Part shown: one piece after another, positions 43,904-56,046 of the stretch
How the letters are laid out: each line of letters starts with the position of its first letter
How positions within the stretch are numbered: the stretch's first letter is position 1
Assembly (NCBI GenBank): GCA_038501625.1
Contig: JAZAYU010000052.1
Location: 2,571,955 to 2,635,954, forward strand
Reading direction: 5' to 3'
From: Corbicula japonica
Lineage: Eukaryota; Mollusca; Bivalvia; Venerida; Cyrenidae
DNA: 64,000 nucleotides
Notes under the pieces: model-generated
What the model saw: only the letters and a program-made list of their open reading frames with translations
Told to the model about the DNA's origin: nothing
The model's database searches: none
Made by a program: the position numbers and the translations under genes

Positions 43904-44169
43904 GGCCGGTATTCCATAGTTCCGCGATGCGTGATCCGTGTCCGTGTCCGCGTCCGTGTACGCGATTTTTCACTCACCAAAGATATTGTTGGGTATATTC
44001 CATACCTCCGTGTCCGTTCCTTGTCCTCGTCCGTGTCCGCGACGTGGAACGGACACGGTGGTATGGAATATACCCAACGATATCTTTCGTGAGTGAAAAA
44101 TCGCGGACACGGACGCGGACATGGACACGAATTACGGATCACGCATCACGGAACTATGGAATACCGACC
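43904..44169. mobile_element. 266-bp palindromic MITE, TAA target sites
   Basis: GGCCGGTATTCCATAGTTCC ... GGAACTATGGAATACCGACC, flanked by TAA on both sides. Arms of about 120 bp hold GTCCGTGTCCGCGTCCGTG and AAAGATATTGTTGGGTATAT and pair almost throughout. 3-bp TAA duplication and shared ends with the neighbour at 44450 point to PIF/Harbinger. Confidence 0.83.
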
Positions 44170-44449
44170 TAAATGTATCACGTACTCACGCACGGACTGA
44201 CGCATGGACGGGTGCCTATACATTATTCTTCTAAGATGCCTATCTGTATTGATAATTATGTTGCACGTTTATATGTACCTATGATGGGTTAAGGTAAGGG
44301 ATAGGCTAAGGGCTCGTTATTCTATAGTAGGTCACAATTCTATGTGATGGACATTTTTCTACGTGCGAGAGAGTCATAATTATTTGACGCCCCCGGTCTC
44401 TGTATAAAATAATGACCGGGTCATTATTCTGTGAGAGCCAGTTTACAAC

Positions 44450-45087
44450 GTTATACCGGCATTCCGTAATTCCGTGAACGTGGTTCGCGTGCGTGTTCGT
44501 GTCCGCGTCCGCCTTTTTTTATTTCCGTTAAGTGCCATTACACACTTACTATCGTTCTATGCGCGTGGAAGCTTTGTAAATGATCTTTTCAGTTGTTAGA
44601 GCTTTATAGAATATCTCTGTCTAAAGAAATTGTTACATTTAATCAATGATTATATTAAGAGATGTGATTGCCAATCGAAATAGACAAATACGGAAACGAC
44701 ATGATCATAGATGGTGGGTACGGGAAATGTATAGACAATGGGAACAACATGGAACATTCTACAATCTCGGAAGAGAGCTGGAAATATCTGCGGAGGAGTT
44801 CCCTACTTACTTAAGAGTAAATATAGAACAATTTTGGGAAATTTACTTGCTTGCTGCCTGTTAGAGAGGCATGCTATCTCTATAAGATCCATCCGGGATC
44901 TGTCCGTGTACATGTACGTACAATTTCGATCATCGAGATAAGCTTGGCAGACACGGACACGTACGCGGGACGGACACGAACGTATAGAATATACCCAACA
45001 ATATCTTTGGTAAGTAAAATATCGCGAACACGGACGCAGCAAGGCTACGGATCACGCATCACGGAACTTTGGATCGCCGGCCTGTAA
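44450..45087 (+). mobile_element. PIF/Harbinger remnant
   Basis: Ends TACCGGCATTCCGTAATTCC and (inverted) ACAGGCCGGCGATCCAAAG resemble the neighbouring MITE, as do inner TGTTGGGTATATTC words. Between them lies a broken transposase start (44646-44864). About 640 bp, so most of the element is deleted. Confidence 0.72.
44646..44864 (+). pseudogene. Harbinger transposase N-terminal fragment
   Basis: Open for 72 codons with HDHRWWVREMYRQWEQHG, FYNLGRELEISAEEFPTYLR and VNIEQFWEI, the pattern seen at the N-terminus of HARBI1-like nucleases. It ends early at a stop and lacks the catalytic DDE part. Confidence 0.65.
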
Positions 45088-45099
45088 ATGATGCACATG

Positions 45100-45267
45100 A
45101 CTCATATGTTTTCACATTTAACGTGCTCGGCCACAAACCTAGAGATTGCCCCCGTACCAACTCCCCCGCCCGACCCTGTCACCCTATCCAGAAGGATTTC
45201 TACTCAAAGTGGCATGTTCCCGGGCCATAGATCGTATAAGGTGGCTGAAAACGAAGACCAGTCTCAA

Positions 45268-45306
<39 letters not shown>

Positions 45307-46341
45307 TTTGTATTAAGACCACCATGACACTTTCTCATTGTACAGATTATCACTATATTCTACCCCGAAATAAAGACCACCCACTATTAAGACCACTTCT
45401 GACCAGTCCCGATGGTGGTTCTTGTTTTCCCTATGCTGCTCTTTTGATCCGACTTGTCTTCCATATATTTATACAGCATTTTAAATTGTCAAAGGGAAAC
45501 AACTACTTTGAATTATTTTCTTTTACCTGTGCACGTGATTACGAACATCCAATCACGGCACTGGTCACTTTTCCGTAATTTTCAAAACAGTGAAATTCCT
45601 TTGTAAAGATTTTGCAATTTATTTAATATTTGGACAAAATACATATTTTCCAGGTAAGGGAATGTTTTTATTATTATAATACAAAAGTAGTTATCTTGAT
45701 ATAGCTAAGTGGAAATGAATTGTAAACGATCTTGTGTATTTTACCTGTCTGAAATTGTGGAAACCATGCTTCATAGACTGACCATATTTACAGGCATTTT
45801 GATTGTTGACAATATTTGACAGATGTAAGATTTTACCATTTCATTTATATCATTGAATAATTATAATGATAATCTAGTTGCTAGTTGTTATTATGTTTCA
45901 GGTATTGTGGATTTATACCTCAAACCCATTAAATAAATAAAGTGATAAACTTTGTGTTTTAAATGACTATTCAATAACTGGACTTTAAACCGGAGGGTCA
46001 GGGATTTTCTATTACTGGAATGCTGCAACTATTAGACCTTGTGTAACTTAGATCTGGAACGACGTCGTGCCGGCGGATTCAGTTCGTTAGTGGAGTAGGA
46101 CCCTACATGTCTTCAAATCTACACGTTTTAAAAGGATGGATTAGGACGGTTTGTGCACTGGACAACGGACATTGGAAATCAGGATCTTGACATTTTTATC
46201 ATGAGATGTGAATTGTGCTGTTCTTGGGGGAATTTGTGTCAAGACAGAATGTAAGTCATGTTTGTTTGTTTGTTTAGTTTTTGTGCTTAAATAGTTAATA
46301 TTTATGGTATTTAATATATATTTGTTTTTTTTTTTAAATAA
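45100..46341. other. No gene recognised
   Basis: Unique AT-rich sequence with a CT microsatellite (45268-45302) and an AATAAAGACCACC motif segment near 45366-45420 that may be repeat-derived. Confidence 0.4.
45268..45302. repeat. (CT)n microsatellite
   Basis: CTCTCCCTCTCTCTCTCTCT run of about 35 bp. Confidence 0.9.
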
Positions 46342-46450
46342 TAAACTTGTGACTAAATCTGGAGACAATCTCAAATCTCAAGCATCTGATATCATCAAAT
46401 GCTTGAGATTTGAGATTGGTCTCCAATCTCAGTTTTATGATCTTTGGCCA
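46342..46450. repeat. Foldback element A, copy 13
   Basis: AAATCTGGAGACAATCTCAA, ATCTCAAGCATCTGATATCA centre, CAAATGCTTGAGATTTGAGA, TCTCAGTTTTATGATCTTTGG. The centre is shortened to a GATATC palindrome. Confidence 0.83.
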
Positions 46451-46562
46451 AAGTAAGGTTATGGAGTTTCTAAAACATTGATATCAATCAAATAGTTGAT
46501 TCGGTTAAAATATTTTCCAGAAAAAATATTCGAATACTTGATGCCCAACATTATCCTTGCAA

Positions 46563-46990
46563 GGAAACATCGGTTTTATTGATCGCGGTGTATAATAATG
46601 TCGCGGAATAATGTAAAAGTTTGCAAATTTAGCAAGATTTTGCAGAATTTACTTTATTCTTCGGTTAAGGCGGTTATTTTGATCGCGGTGTATAATAATG
46701 GCGCGGAATAGTGTAAAAGTTTGCAAATTTAGCAAGAATTTGCAGAATTTACTTTATTCTTCGGTTTAGGCGGTTATTTTGATCGCGGTGTATAATAATG
46801 TCGTGGAATATGTAAAAGTTTGCAAATTTCGCAAGAATTTGCAGAATTTACTTTATTCTTCGGTTTAGGCGGTTATTGTGATCGCGGTGTAATGTCGTGG
46901 AATAATGTAAAAGTTTGCAAATTTTGGAAGAATTTGCAAAATTTACTTTATTTTTCGTTTTAGGCGGTTGTTATGATCGCGGTCCAAAAT
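46563..46990. repeat. Tandem repeat, about 100-bp unit, four copies
   Basis: Unit contains TTGATCGCGGTGTATAATAA, TGTAAAAGTTTGCAAATTT, AGAATTTACTTTATTCTTCG and GGCGGTTATT. GATCGCGGT occurs near 46580, 46681, 46781, 46880 and (partial) 46976. Copies 1-3 are about 95% alike by eye. Confidence 0.9.
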
Positions 46991-46999
46991 GATGCGAGT

Positions 47000-48100
47000 T
47001 TCTTGTTTCTGAGTATTTGAGAGTGTAAGAAAAAGACACAAGGAAACATAAGGACTGAAATAAAGAATGGAATTAAAAAAGAAGTCAAACAAATAAAAAT
47101 GAATTTAAGAAAACAAAGAAATTAAGATGAAATAAACAAAGATGGAAACAAAATTTGAACTTGAGAATGAAATTAAACAAGAAATAAAGTAAAAAACAAA
47201 CAAAAATATAAAGAATGAAAGAAAAAGCAAACAAACAAGTAGGAAGAAAAATAAGAATGAGACATTTGAAGATAGAACTAAACCCAGTAAATAATTGAGA
47301 ATCAAACATAGAAAGGAAAAAAAACTGACATTAATTAGAAAACCAAAGCAACGTAATTTAAAAGAGAAAACAAAGAAACAAATAATAAATATAAGACAGA
47401 AAGGTACAATGTACAAGGAATCAAATTTATAACAAAATTAAGAAATAAATAAGGACATGAGAAAGGAACAAATACTAAAAATGAAAGGACGAATGAAACA
47501 AACAATGAAATTCACACAAAAATAAAGAATAAAATTAAGAGTAAAACATTAAACGGAAGAATTTAAGAAAGAATGAAATTAAAAATGAAACGCAAAATGA
47601 AATGATAAACGAAAAATTGAATATATTGAAAGGAAGAATGAAACAATGAAAGAAATTAGGAAGTAAACACAGTTTAGAATCAAACAGTGAATTGAAAACG
47701 AAATAAAAGAATAAATAACATATTTAACAAAAAGAATGAAATTAAGAATTAAAATATTTATCAGAAAAGTTAAATAAAGAATGTTATAAGGAATGACACA
47801 AACAATGGCATTAACAATTAGACATTGAAAGGAAGAATGAAACGAAGAATGAAGATAAGAATAAAACATTAATAGAAAAAACGAACGCAATTGAAATTAA
47901 GACCTAAGCAAATAGTGACTTGGAACGAAACATTGAAAGAAAAATAAAATAAGAATGAAATTAAGAATCAAACAAAGAATGAAATCAAGAACGAAACATT
48001 GAAAAAGAGAATGAAACATCGAAAGGAAGAATGAAGCAAAGAATGAATCATTTAAAGAAGTATGAAACAAAGTATTTAATTCAGTTAAAAAAAAAGAATT
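47000..48100. repeat. Degenerate purine-rich edge of the macrosatellite
   Basis: Irregular short repeats of GAATGAAATTAAGAATGAAA and ACATTGAAAGGAAGAATGAA with no 1.14-kb periodicity. The stem-loop island is absent. It looks like a decayed array border. Minus-strand frames here are low complexity. Confidence 0.7.
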
Positions 48101-51100
48101 TAACGCCGATCATGTAATATTGTGTCTGCCATAGTGCTGTATGTGTCCCCTGCCCTCCACTGGAGGTCCAGTGGAGATCCGCAACATACAGCATATTTAT
48201 CTCTCGAACACGGTAAACATATAAATAACAATAACTTTAAGGATAGAAACTAAAATGATTTAATGAAATGAAGTATGTAGCAAGAAAGAAATAGGTATAA
48301 ACAGTATTTATTCAATCAATTGCACATATAATGAAATAATACAATAAATAAATGTCATGTTATGGATTAAAAATAAGCAAAAACGCTTATTTATCCTCAT
48401 CTCCATGAAATGGTGAGGAGGGCAATACTGAGATGTAGAGATAGATAGAGAAAGAGACAGAGAGAGAGAAAGCGAGAGAGAAATTAGGAATGAGACATCT
48501 GAAAGAAGAATGAAACAAAGGATAAAATTAAAAATGAAACATTGAAGGGAAAAACGAAGCATAAGACATAATTTAGACTGAAATAAAGTACGTTAAATAA
48601 TGAACCATTCCAAGCAAATATGAAATGAAGAAAGGAACGAAATTGAGAATGCACAACAGTAAAGGAATTTAGAATGAAACTATGAAGGAAAGAATTAAAC
48701 ATTGAAAGGAAGATGGAAACACAGAAAGAGATTAAGAATGATTGAAAGACTGAAATTAAGAATGAAACATTAAAAGGAAGAAGGAAACAAAAAAAAAAGA
48801 AATTTAAAATGAAACAAAGATTGAAGTTAAAAATGAAACATTGAAAGGAAGAAGGAAACACAGAAATAAACAAACACTGAAATAAGTAATTTAACAAAAA
48901 AGGAAACAATTGAATGAAACAAGGAATGAAGAAAAGAATGAAACGCTGCAGAAATAAAAATTAAGAAACAAAGAATGAAGTAATGAGTTAAAGTATGACT
49001 GAAACAAAGTTTAAAAGTAAGAATAAATAAGCGGTAAAATTATAAAGAAACAAAACAATGCAATTAACCAAAAAATCAACAAAGAATGAAACATAGAATG
49101 AAATACAGACTGAAACAAAGAATGAAATTAAGAAAGAAATAATAAATGATACATTGATTAAATTTATAAAGAATGAAAGATTGAAAGACGAATACAATTT
49201 AAGCGTAATAAAAGTTAAAATTAAGTTTTAAAATAAGAATTTAACGCCGATCATGTAATATTGTGTCTGCCAGAGTGCTGTATGTGTCCCTTGCCCTCCA
49301 CTGGAGGTCCAGTGGAGGTCCGCAACATAAAGCATATTTATCTCTCGAATAGGTAAACATATAAATAACAATAACTTTAAGGATAGAAACTTAAATGATT
49401 TAATGAAATGAAGTATGTAGCAAGAAAGAAATAGGTTTAAACAGTATTTATTCAATCAATTGCACATATAATGAAATAATACAATGAGTAAATGTAATGA
49501 AATGGATTAAAAAATAAGCGAAAACGCTTATTTATCCTCTTCTCCATGAAATGGTGAGGATGACAATACTGAGATGTAGAGATAGAGAGAGAAAGAGACA
49601 GAGAGAGAAAGCGAGAGAGAGAAATTAGGAATGAGACATTTGAAAGAAGAATGAAGCAAAGGATAAAATTAAAAATGAAACATTGAAGGAAAAAACGAAG
49701 CATAAGACATAATTTAGACTGAAATAAAGAGTAAGTTAAATAATGAACCATTTCAAGCAAATATGAAATGAAGAAAGGAACGAAATTGAGAATGCACAAC
49801 AGTAATGGTATTAAGAATGAAACTATGAAGGAAAGAATTAAACATTGAAAGGAAGAAGGAAACACAGAAAGAGATTAAGAATGATTCAAAGACTGAAATT
49901 AAGAATGAAACATTAAAAGGAAGAAGGAAACAAAAAAGAAATTTAAAATGAAACAAAGATTGAAGTTAAAAATGAAACATTGAAAGGAAGAAGGAAACAC
50001 AGAAATAAACAAACACTGAAATAAGTAATTTAACAAAAAGTGAAACAATTGAATGAAACAAGGAATGAAGAAAAGAATGAAACGCGGCAGAAATAAAAAT
50101 TAAGAAACAAAGAATGAAGTTATGAGTTAAAGTATGACTGAAACAAAGTTTAAAAGTAAGAATAAATAAGCGGTAAAATTAGAAAGAAACAAAACAAAGC
50201 AATTAACCAAAAAATCAACAAAGAATGAAACATAGAATGAAATACAGACTGAAACAACGAATGAAATTAAGAAAGAAATAATAAATGATACATTGATTAA
50301 AGTTATAAAGAATAATAGATTGAAAGACGAATACAATTTAAGCGTAATAAAAGTTAAAATTAAGTTTTAAAATAAGAATTTAACGCCGATCATGTAATAT
50401 TGTGTCTGCCAAAGTGCTGTATGTGTCCCTTGCCCTCCACTGGAGGTTCAGTGGAGGTCCGCAACATACAGCATATTTATCTCTCGAACACGGTAAACAT
50501 ATAAATAACAATAACTTTAAGGATAGAAACTAAAATGATTTAATGAAATGAAGTATGTAGCAAGAAAGAAATAGGTATAAACAGTATTTATTCAATCAAT
50601 TGCACATATAATGAAATAATACAATGAGTAAATGTAATGTAATGGATTAACAAATAAGCGAAAACGCTTATTTATCCTCTTCTACGTGAAATGGTGAGGA
50701 GGACAATACTGAGATGTAGAGATAGATAGAGAAAGAGACAGAGAGAGAAAGCGAGAGAGAGAAATAAGAAATGAGACATTTGAAAGAAGAATGAAACAAA
50801 GGATAAAATTAAAAATGAAACATTGAAGGGAAAAACGAAGCATAAGACATAATTTAGACTGAAATAAAGAGTAAGTTAAATAATGAACCATTCCAAGCAA
50901 ATATGAAATGAAGAAAGGAACGAAATTGAGAATGCACAACAGTAACGGAATTAGGAATGAAACTATGAAGGAAAGAATTAAACATTGAAAGGAAGAAGGA
51001 AACACAGAAAGAGATTAAGAATGATTGAAAGACTGAAATTAAGAATGAAACATTGAAAGGAAGAAGGAAACATAAAAAAGAAATTTAAAATGAAACAAAG

Positions 51101-54100
51101 ATTGATGTTTAAAATGAAACATTGAAAGGAAGAAGGAAACACAGAAATAAACAAACACTGAAATAAGTAATTTAACAAAAAGTGAAACAATTGAATGAAA
51201 CAAGGAATGAAGAAAAGAATGAAACGCGGCAGAAATAAAAATTAAGAAACAAAGAATGAAGTAATGAGTTAAAGTATGACTGAAACAAAGTTTAAAAGTA
51301 AGAATAAATAAGCGGTAAAATTAGAAAGAAACAAAACAATGCAATTCACCAAAAATCAACAAAGAATGAAACATAGAATGAAATACAGACTGAAACAAAG
51401 AATGAAATTAAGAAAGAAATAATAAATGATACATTGATTAAATTAATAAAGAATGAAAGATTGAAAGACGAATACAATTTAAGCGTAATAAAAGTTAAAA
51501 TTAAGTTTTAAAATAAGAATTTAACGCCGATCATGTATTATTGTGTCTGCCAGAGTGCTGTATGTGTCCCTTGCCCTCCACTGGAGGTCCAGTGGAGGTC
51601 CGCAACATACAGCATATTTATCTCTCGAATAGGTGAACATATAAATAACAATAACTTTAAGGATAGAAACTAAAATGATTTAATGAAATAAAGTATGTAG
51701 CAAGAAAGAAATAGGTTAAAACAGTATTTATTCAATCAATTGCACATATAATGAAATAATACAATGAGTAAATGTAATGAAATGGATTAAAAAATAAGCG
51801 AAAACGCTTATTTATCCTCTTCTCCATGAAATGGTGAGGATGACAATACTGAGATGTAGAGATAGAGAGAGAAAGAGACAGAGAGAGAAAGCGAGAGAGA
51901 GAAATTAGGAATGAGACATTTGAAAGAAGAATGAAGCAAAGGATAAAATTAAAAATGAAAAATTAAAGGGAAAAACGAAGCATAAGACATAATTTAGACT
52001 GAAATAAAGAGTAAGTTAAATAATGAACCATTTCAAGCAAATATGAAATGAAGAAAGGAACGAAATTGAGAATGCACAACAGTAATGGTATTAAGAATGA
52101 AACTATGAAGGAAAGAATTAAACATTGAAAGGAAGAAGGAAACACAGAAAGAGATTAAGAATGATTGAAAGACTGAAATTAAGAATGAAACATTAAAAGG
52201 AAGAAGGAAACAAAAAAAGAAATTTAAAATGAAACAAAGATTGAAGTTAAAAATGAAACATTGAAATGAAGAAGGAAACACAGAAATAAACAAACACTGA
52301 AATCAGTTATTTAACAAAAAGCGAAACAATTGAATAAAACAAGGAATGAAGAAAAGAATGAAACGCTGCAGAAATAAAAATTAAGAAACAAAGAATGAAG
52401 TAATGAGTTAAAGTATGACTGAAACAAAGTTTAAAAGTAAGAATAAATAAGCGGTAAAATTAGAAAGAAACAAAAATGCAATTAACCAAAAAATCAAGAA
52501 AGAATGAAACATAGAATGAAATTCAGACTGAAACAAAGAATGAAATTAAGAAAGAAACAATAAATGATACATTGATTAAAATTAAAAAGAATGAAAGATT
52601 GAAAGACGAATACGATTTAAGCGTAATAAAAGTTAAAATTAAGTTTTAAAATAAGAATTTAACGCCGATCATGTAATATTGTGTCTGCCATAGTGCTGTA
52701 TGTGTCCCTTGCCCTCCACTGGAGTTCCAGTGGAGGTCCGCAACATACAGCATATTTATCTCTCGAATACGGTAAACATATAAATAACAATAACTTTAAG
52801 GATGGAAACTAAAATGATTTAGTGAAATGAAGTATGTAGCAAGAAAGAAATATGTTAAAACAGTATTTATTCAATCAATTGCACATATAATGAAATAATA
52901 CAATGAGTAAATGTAATGTAATAGATTAAAAAATAAGCGAAAACGCTTATTTTCCTTTTCTTCATGAAATGGTGAGGAGGACAATACTGAGATGTAGAGA
53001 TAGATAGAGAAAGAGACAGAGAGAGAAAGCGAGAGAGAGAAATTAGAAATGAGACATTTGAAAGAAGAATGAAACAAAGGATAAAATTAAAAATGAAACA
53101 TTGAAGGGAAAAACGAAGCATAAGACATAATTTTGACTAAAATCAAGAGTAAGTTAAATAATGAACCATTCCAAGCAAATATGAAATAAAGAAAGGAACG
53201 AAATTGAGAATGCACAACAGTAACGGAATTAAGAATGAAACTATGAAGGAAAGAATTAAACATTGAAAGGAAGAAGGAAACACAGAAAGAGATTAAGAAT
53301 GATTCAAAGACTGAAATTAAGAATGAAACATTGGAAGGAAGAAGGAAACAAAAAAAAAGAAATTTAAAATGAAACAAAGATTGAAGTTAAAAATGAAACA
53401 TTGAAAGGAAGAAGGAAACACAGAAATAAACAAACACTGAAATAAGTAATTTAACAAAAAGTGAAACAATTGAATGAAACAAGGAATGAAGAAAAGAATG
53501 AAACGCGGTAGAAATTATAATTAAGAAACAAAGAATGAAGTAATGAGTTAAAGTATGACTGAAACAAAGTTTAAAAGTAAGAATAAATAAGCGGTAAAAT
53601 AAGAAAGAAACAAAATAATGCAATTAACCAAAAAATCAACAAAGAATGAAACATAGAATGAAATTCAGACTGAAACAAAGAATGAAATTAAGAAAGAAAT
53701 AATAAATGATACATTGATTAAATTTATAAAGAATGAAAGATTGAAAGACGAATACAATTTAAGCGTAATAAAAGTTAAAATTAAGTTTTAAAATAAGAAT
53801 TTAACGCCGATCATGTAATAATGTGTCTGTCATAGTGCTGTATGTGTCCCTTGCCCTCCACTGGAGGTCCAGTGGAGGTCCGCAACATACAGCATATTTA
53901 TCTCTCGAATACGTAAACATATAAATAACAATAACTTTAAGGATAGAAACTAAAATGATTTAATGAAATGAAGTATGTAGCAAGAAAGAAATAGTTTTAA
54001 ACAGTATTTATTCAATCAATTGCACATATAATGAAATAATACAATGAGTAAATGTAATGTAATGGATTAAAAATAAGGGAAAACGCTTATTTATCCTCTT

Positions 54101-56046
54101 CTCCATGAAATGGTGTGTAGGACAATACTGAGATGTAGAGATAGAGAGAGAAAAGGGGAGAGAGAAATTAGGAATGAGACATTTGAAAGAAGAATGAAAC
54201 AAAGGACAAAATTGAAAATGAAACATTGAAGGGGAAGACGAAGCATAAGACATAATTTAGACTGAAATAAAGAGTAAGTTAAGTAATGAACCATTCCAAG
54301 CAAATATGAAATGAAGAAAGGAACGAAATTGAGAATGCACAACAGTAATGGAATTTAGAATGAAACTACGAAGGAAAGAATTAAACATTGAAAGGAAGAA
54401 GGAAACACAGAAAGAGATTAAGAATGATTGAAAGACTGAAATTAAGAATGAAACATTAAAAGGAAGAAGGAAACAAAAAATGAAATTTAAAATGAAACAA
54501 AGATTGAAGTTAAAAATGAAACATTGAAAGGAAGAAGGAAACACAGAAATTAACAAACACTGAAATAAGTAATTTAACAAAAAGTGAAACAACTGAATGA
54601 AACAAGAAATGAAGAAAAGAATGAATCGCGGCAGAAATAAAAATTAAGAAACAAAGAATGAAGTAATGAGTTAAAGTATGACTGAAACAAAGTTTAAAAG
54701 TAAGAATAAATAAGCGGTAAAATTAGAAAGAAACAAAACAATGCAATTAACCAAAAAATCAACAAAGAATGAAACATAGAATGAAATTCAGACTGAAATA
54801 AATAATCAATGATACATTGATTAAATTTATAAAGAATGAAAGATTGAAAGACGAATTCGATTTAAGCGTAATAAAAGTTAAAATTAAGTTTTAAAATAAG
54901 AATTTTACGCCGATCATGTAATATTGTGTCTGCCATAGTGCTGTATGTGTCCCTTGCCCTCCACTGGAGGTCCAGTGGAGGTCCGCAACACACAGCATAT
55001 TTATCTCTCGAATACGGTAAACATATAAATAACAATCACTTTAAGGATAGAACATAAAATGATTTAATGAAATGAAGTATGTAGCAAGAAAGAAATAGTT
55101 TTAAACAGTATTTATTCAATCAGTTGCACATATAATGAAATAATACAATGTGTAAATGTACTGTAATGGATTAAAAATAAGCGAAAACGCTTATTTATCC
55201 TCATCTCCATGAAATGGTGAGGAGGACAATACTGAGATGTAGAGATAGAGAGAGAAAGAGACAGAGAGAGAAAGCGAGAGAGAGAGAAATTAGGAATGAG
55301 ACATTTGAAAGAAGAATGAAACAAAGGATAAAATTAAAAATGAAACATTGAAGGGAAAAACGAAGCATAAGACATATAGACTGAAATAAAGAGTAAGTTA
55401 AATAATGAACCATTCCAAGCAAATATGAAATGAAGAAAGGAACGAAATGAGAATGCACAACAGTAATGGAATTAAGAATGAAACTATGAAGGAAAGAATT
55501 AAACATTGAAAGGAAGAAGGAAACACAGAAAGAGATTAAGAATGATTGAAAGACTGAAATTAAGAATGAAACATTAAAAGGAAGAAGGAAACAAAAAAAG
55601 AAATTTAAAATGAAACAAAGATTGAAGTTAAAAATGAAACATTGAAAGGAAGAAGGAAACACAAAAAGAAACAAACACTGAAATAAGTAATTTAACAAAA
55701 GATGAAACAATTGAATGAAACAAGGAATGAAGAAAAGAATGAAACGCGGTAGAAATAAAAATTAAGAAACAAAGAATGAAGTAATGAGTTAAAGTATGAC
55801 TGAAACAAAGTTTTAAAGTAAGAATAAATAAGCGGTAAAATTAGAAGAAACAAAACAATGCAATTAACAAAAAAAATCAACAAAGAATGAAACATAGAAT
55901 GAAATTCAGACTGAAACAAAGAATGAAATTAAGAAATAAATAATAAATGTTACTTTGACTAAATTTATAACGAATGAAAGAAAGATTGAAAAACGAATAC
56001 AATTTAAGCGTAATAAAAGTTAAAATTAAGTTTTAAAATAAGAATT
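48101..56046. repeat. Macrosatellite block 1: regular units of about 1.14 kb
   Basis: Seven units with spacings of 1141, 1139, 1141, 1138, 1142, 1102 and 1143 bp. The 1102-bp unit (53802-54903) lacks part of a subrepeat and has a shorter GA tract. Confidence 0.88.
48141..48192. repeat. Stem-loop island of the macrosatellite (first instance)
   Basis: GCTGTATGT ... ACATACAGC enclose CCTCCACTGG-AGGT-CCAGTGGAG, giving two stacked stems. The same structure occurs about 40 bp after each unit start; later examples read GTCCCTTGCCCTCCACTGG and AGGTCCAGTGGAGGTCCGCA. Confidence 0.85.

Noticed and set aside
43813..44172. Two long opposite frames with RTRTRTR-like and PCPCPRPC-like peptides
   Set aside because: They are translations of the two arms of a palindromic MITE.
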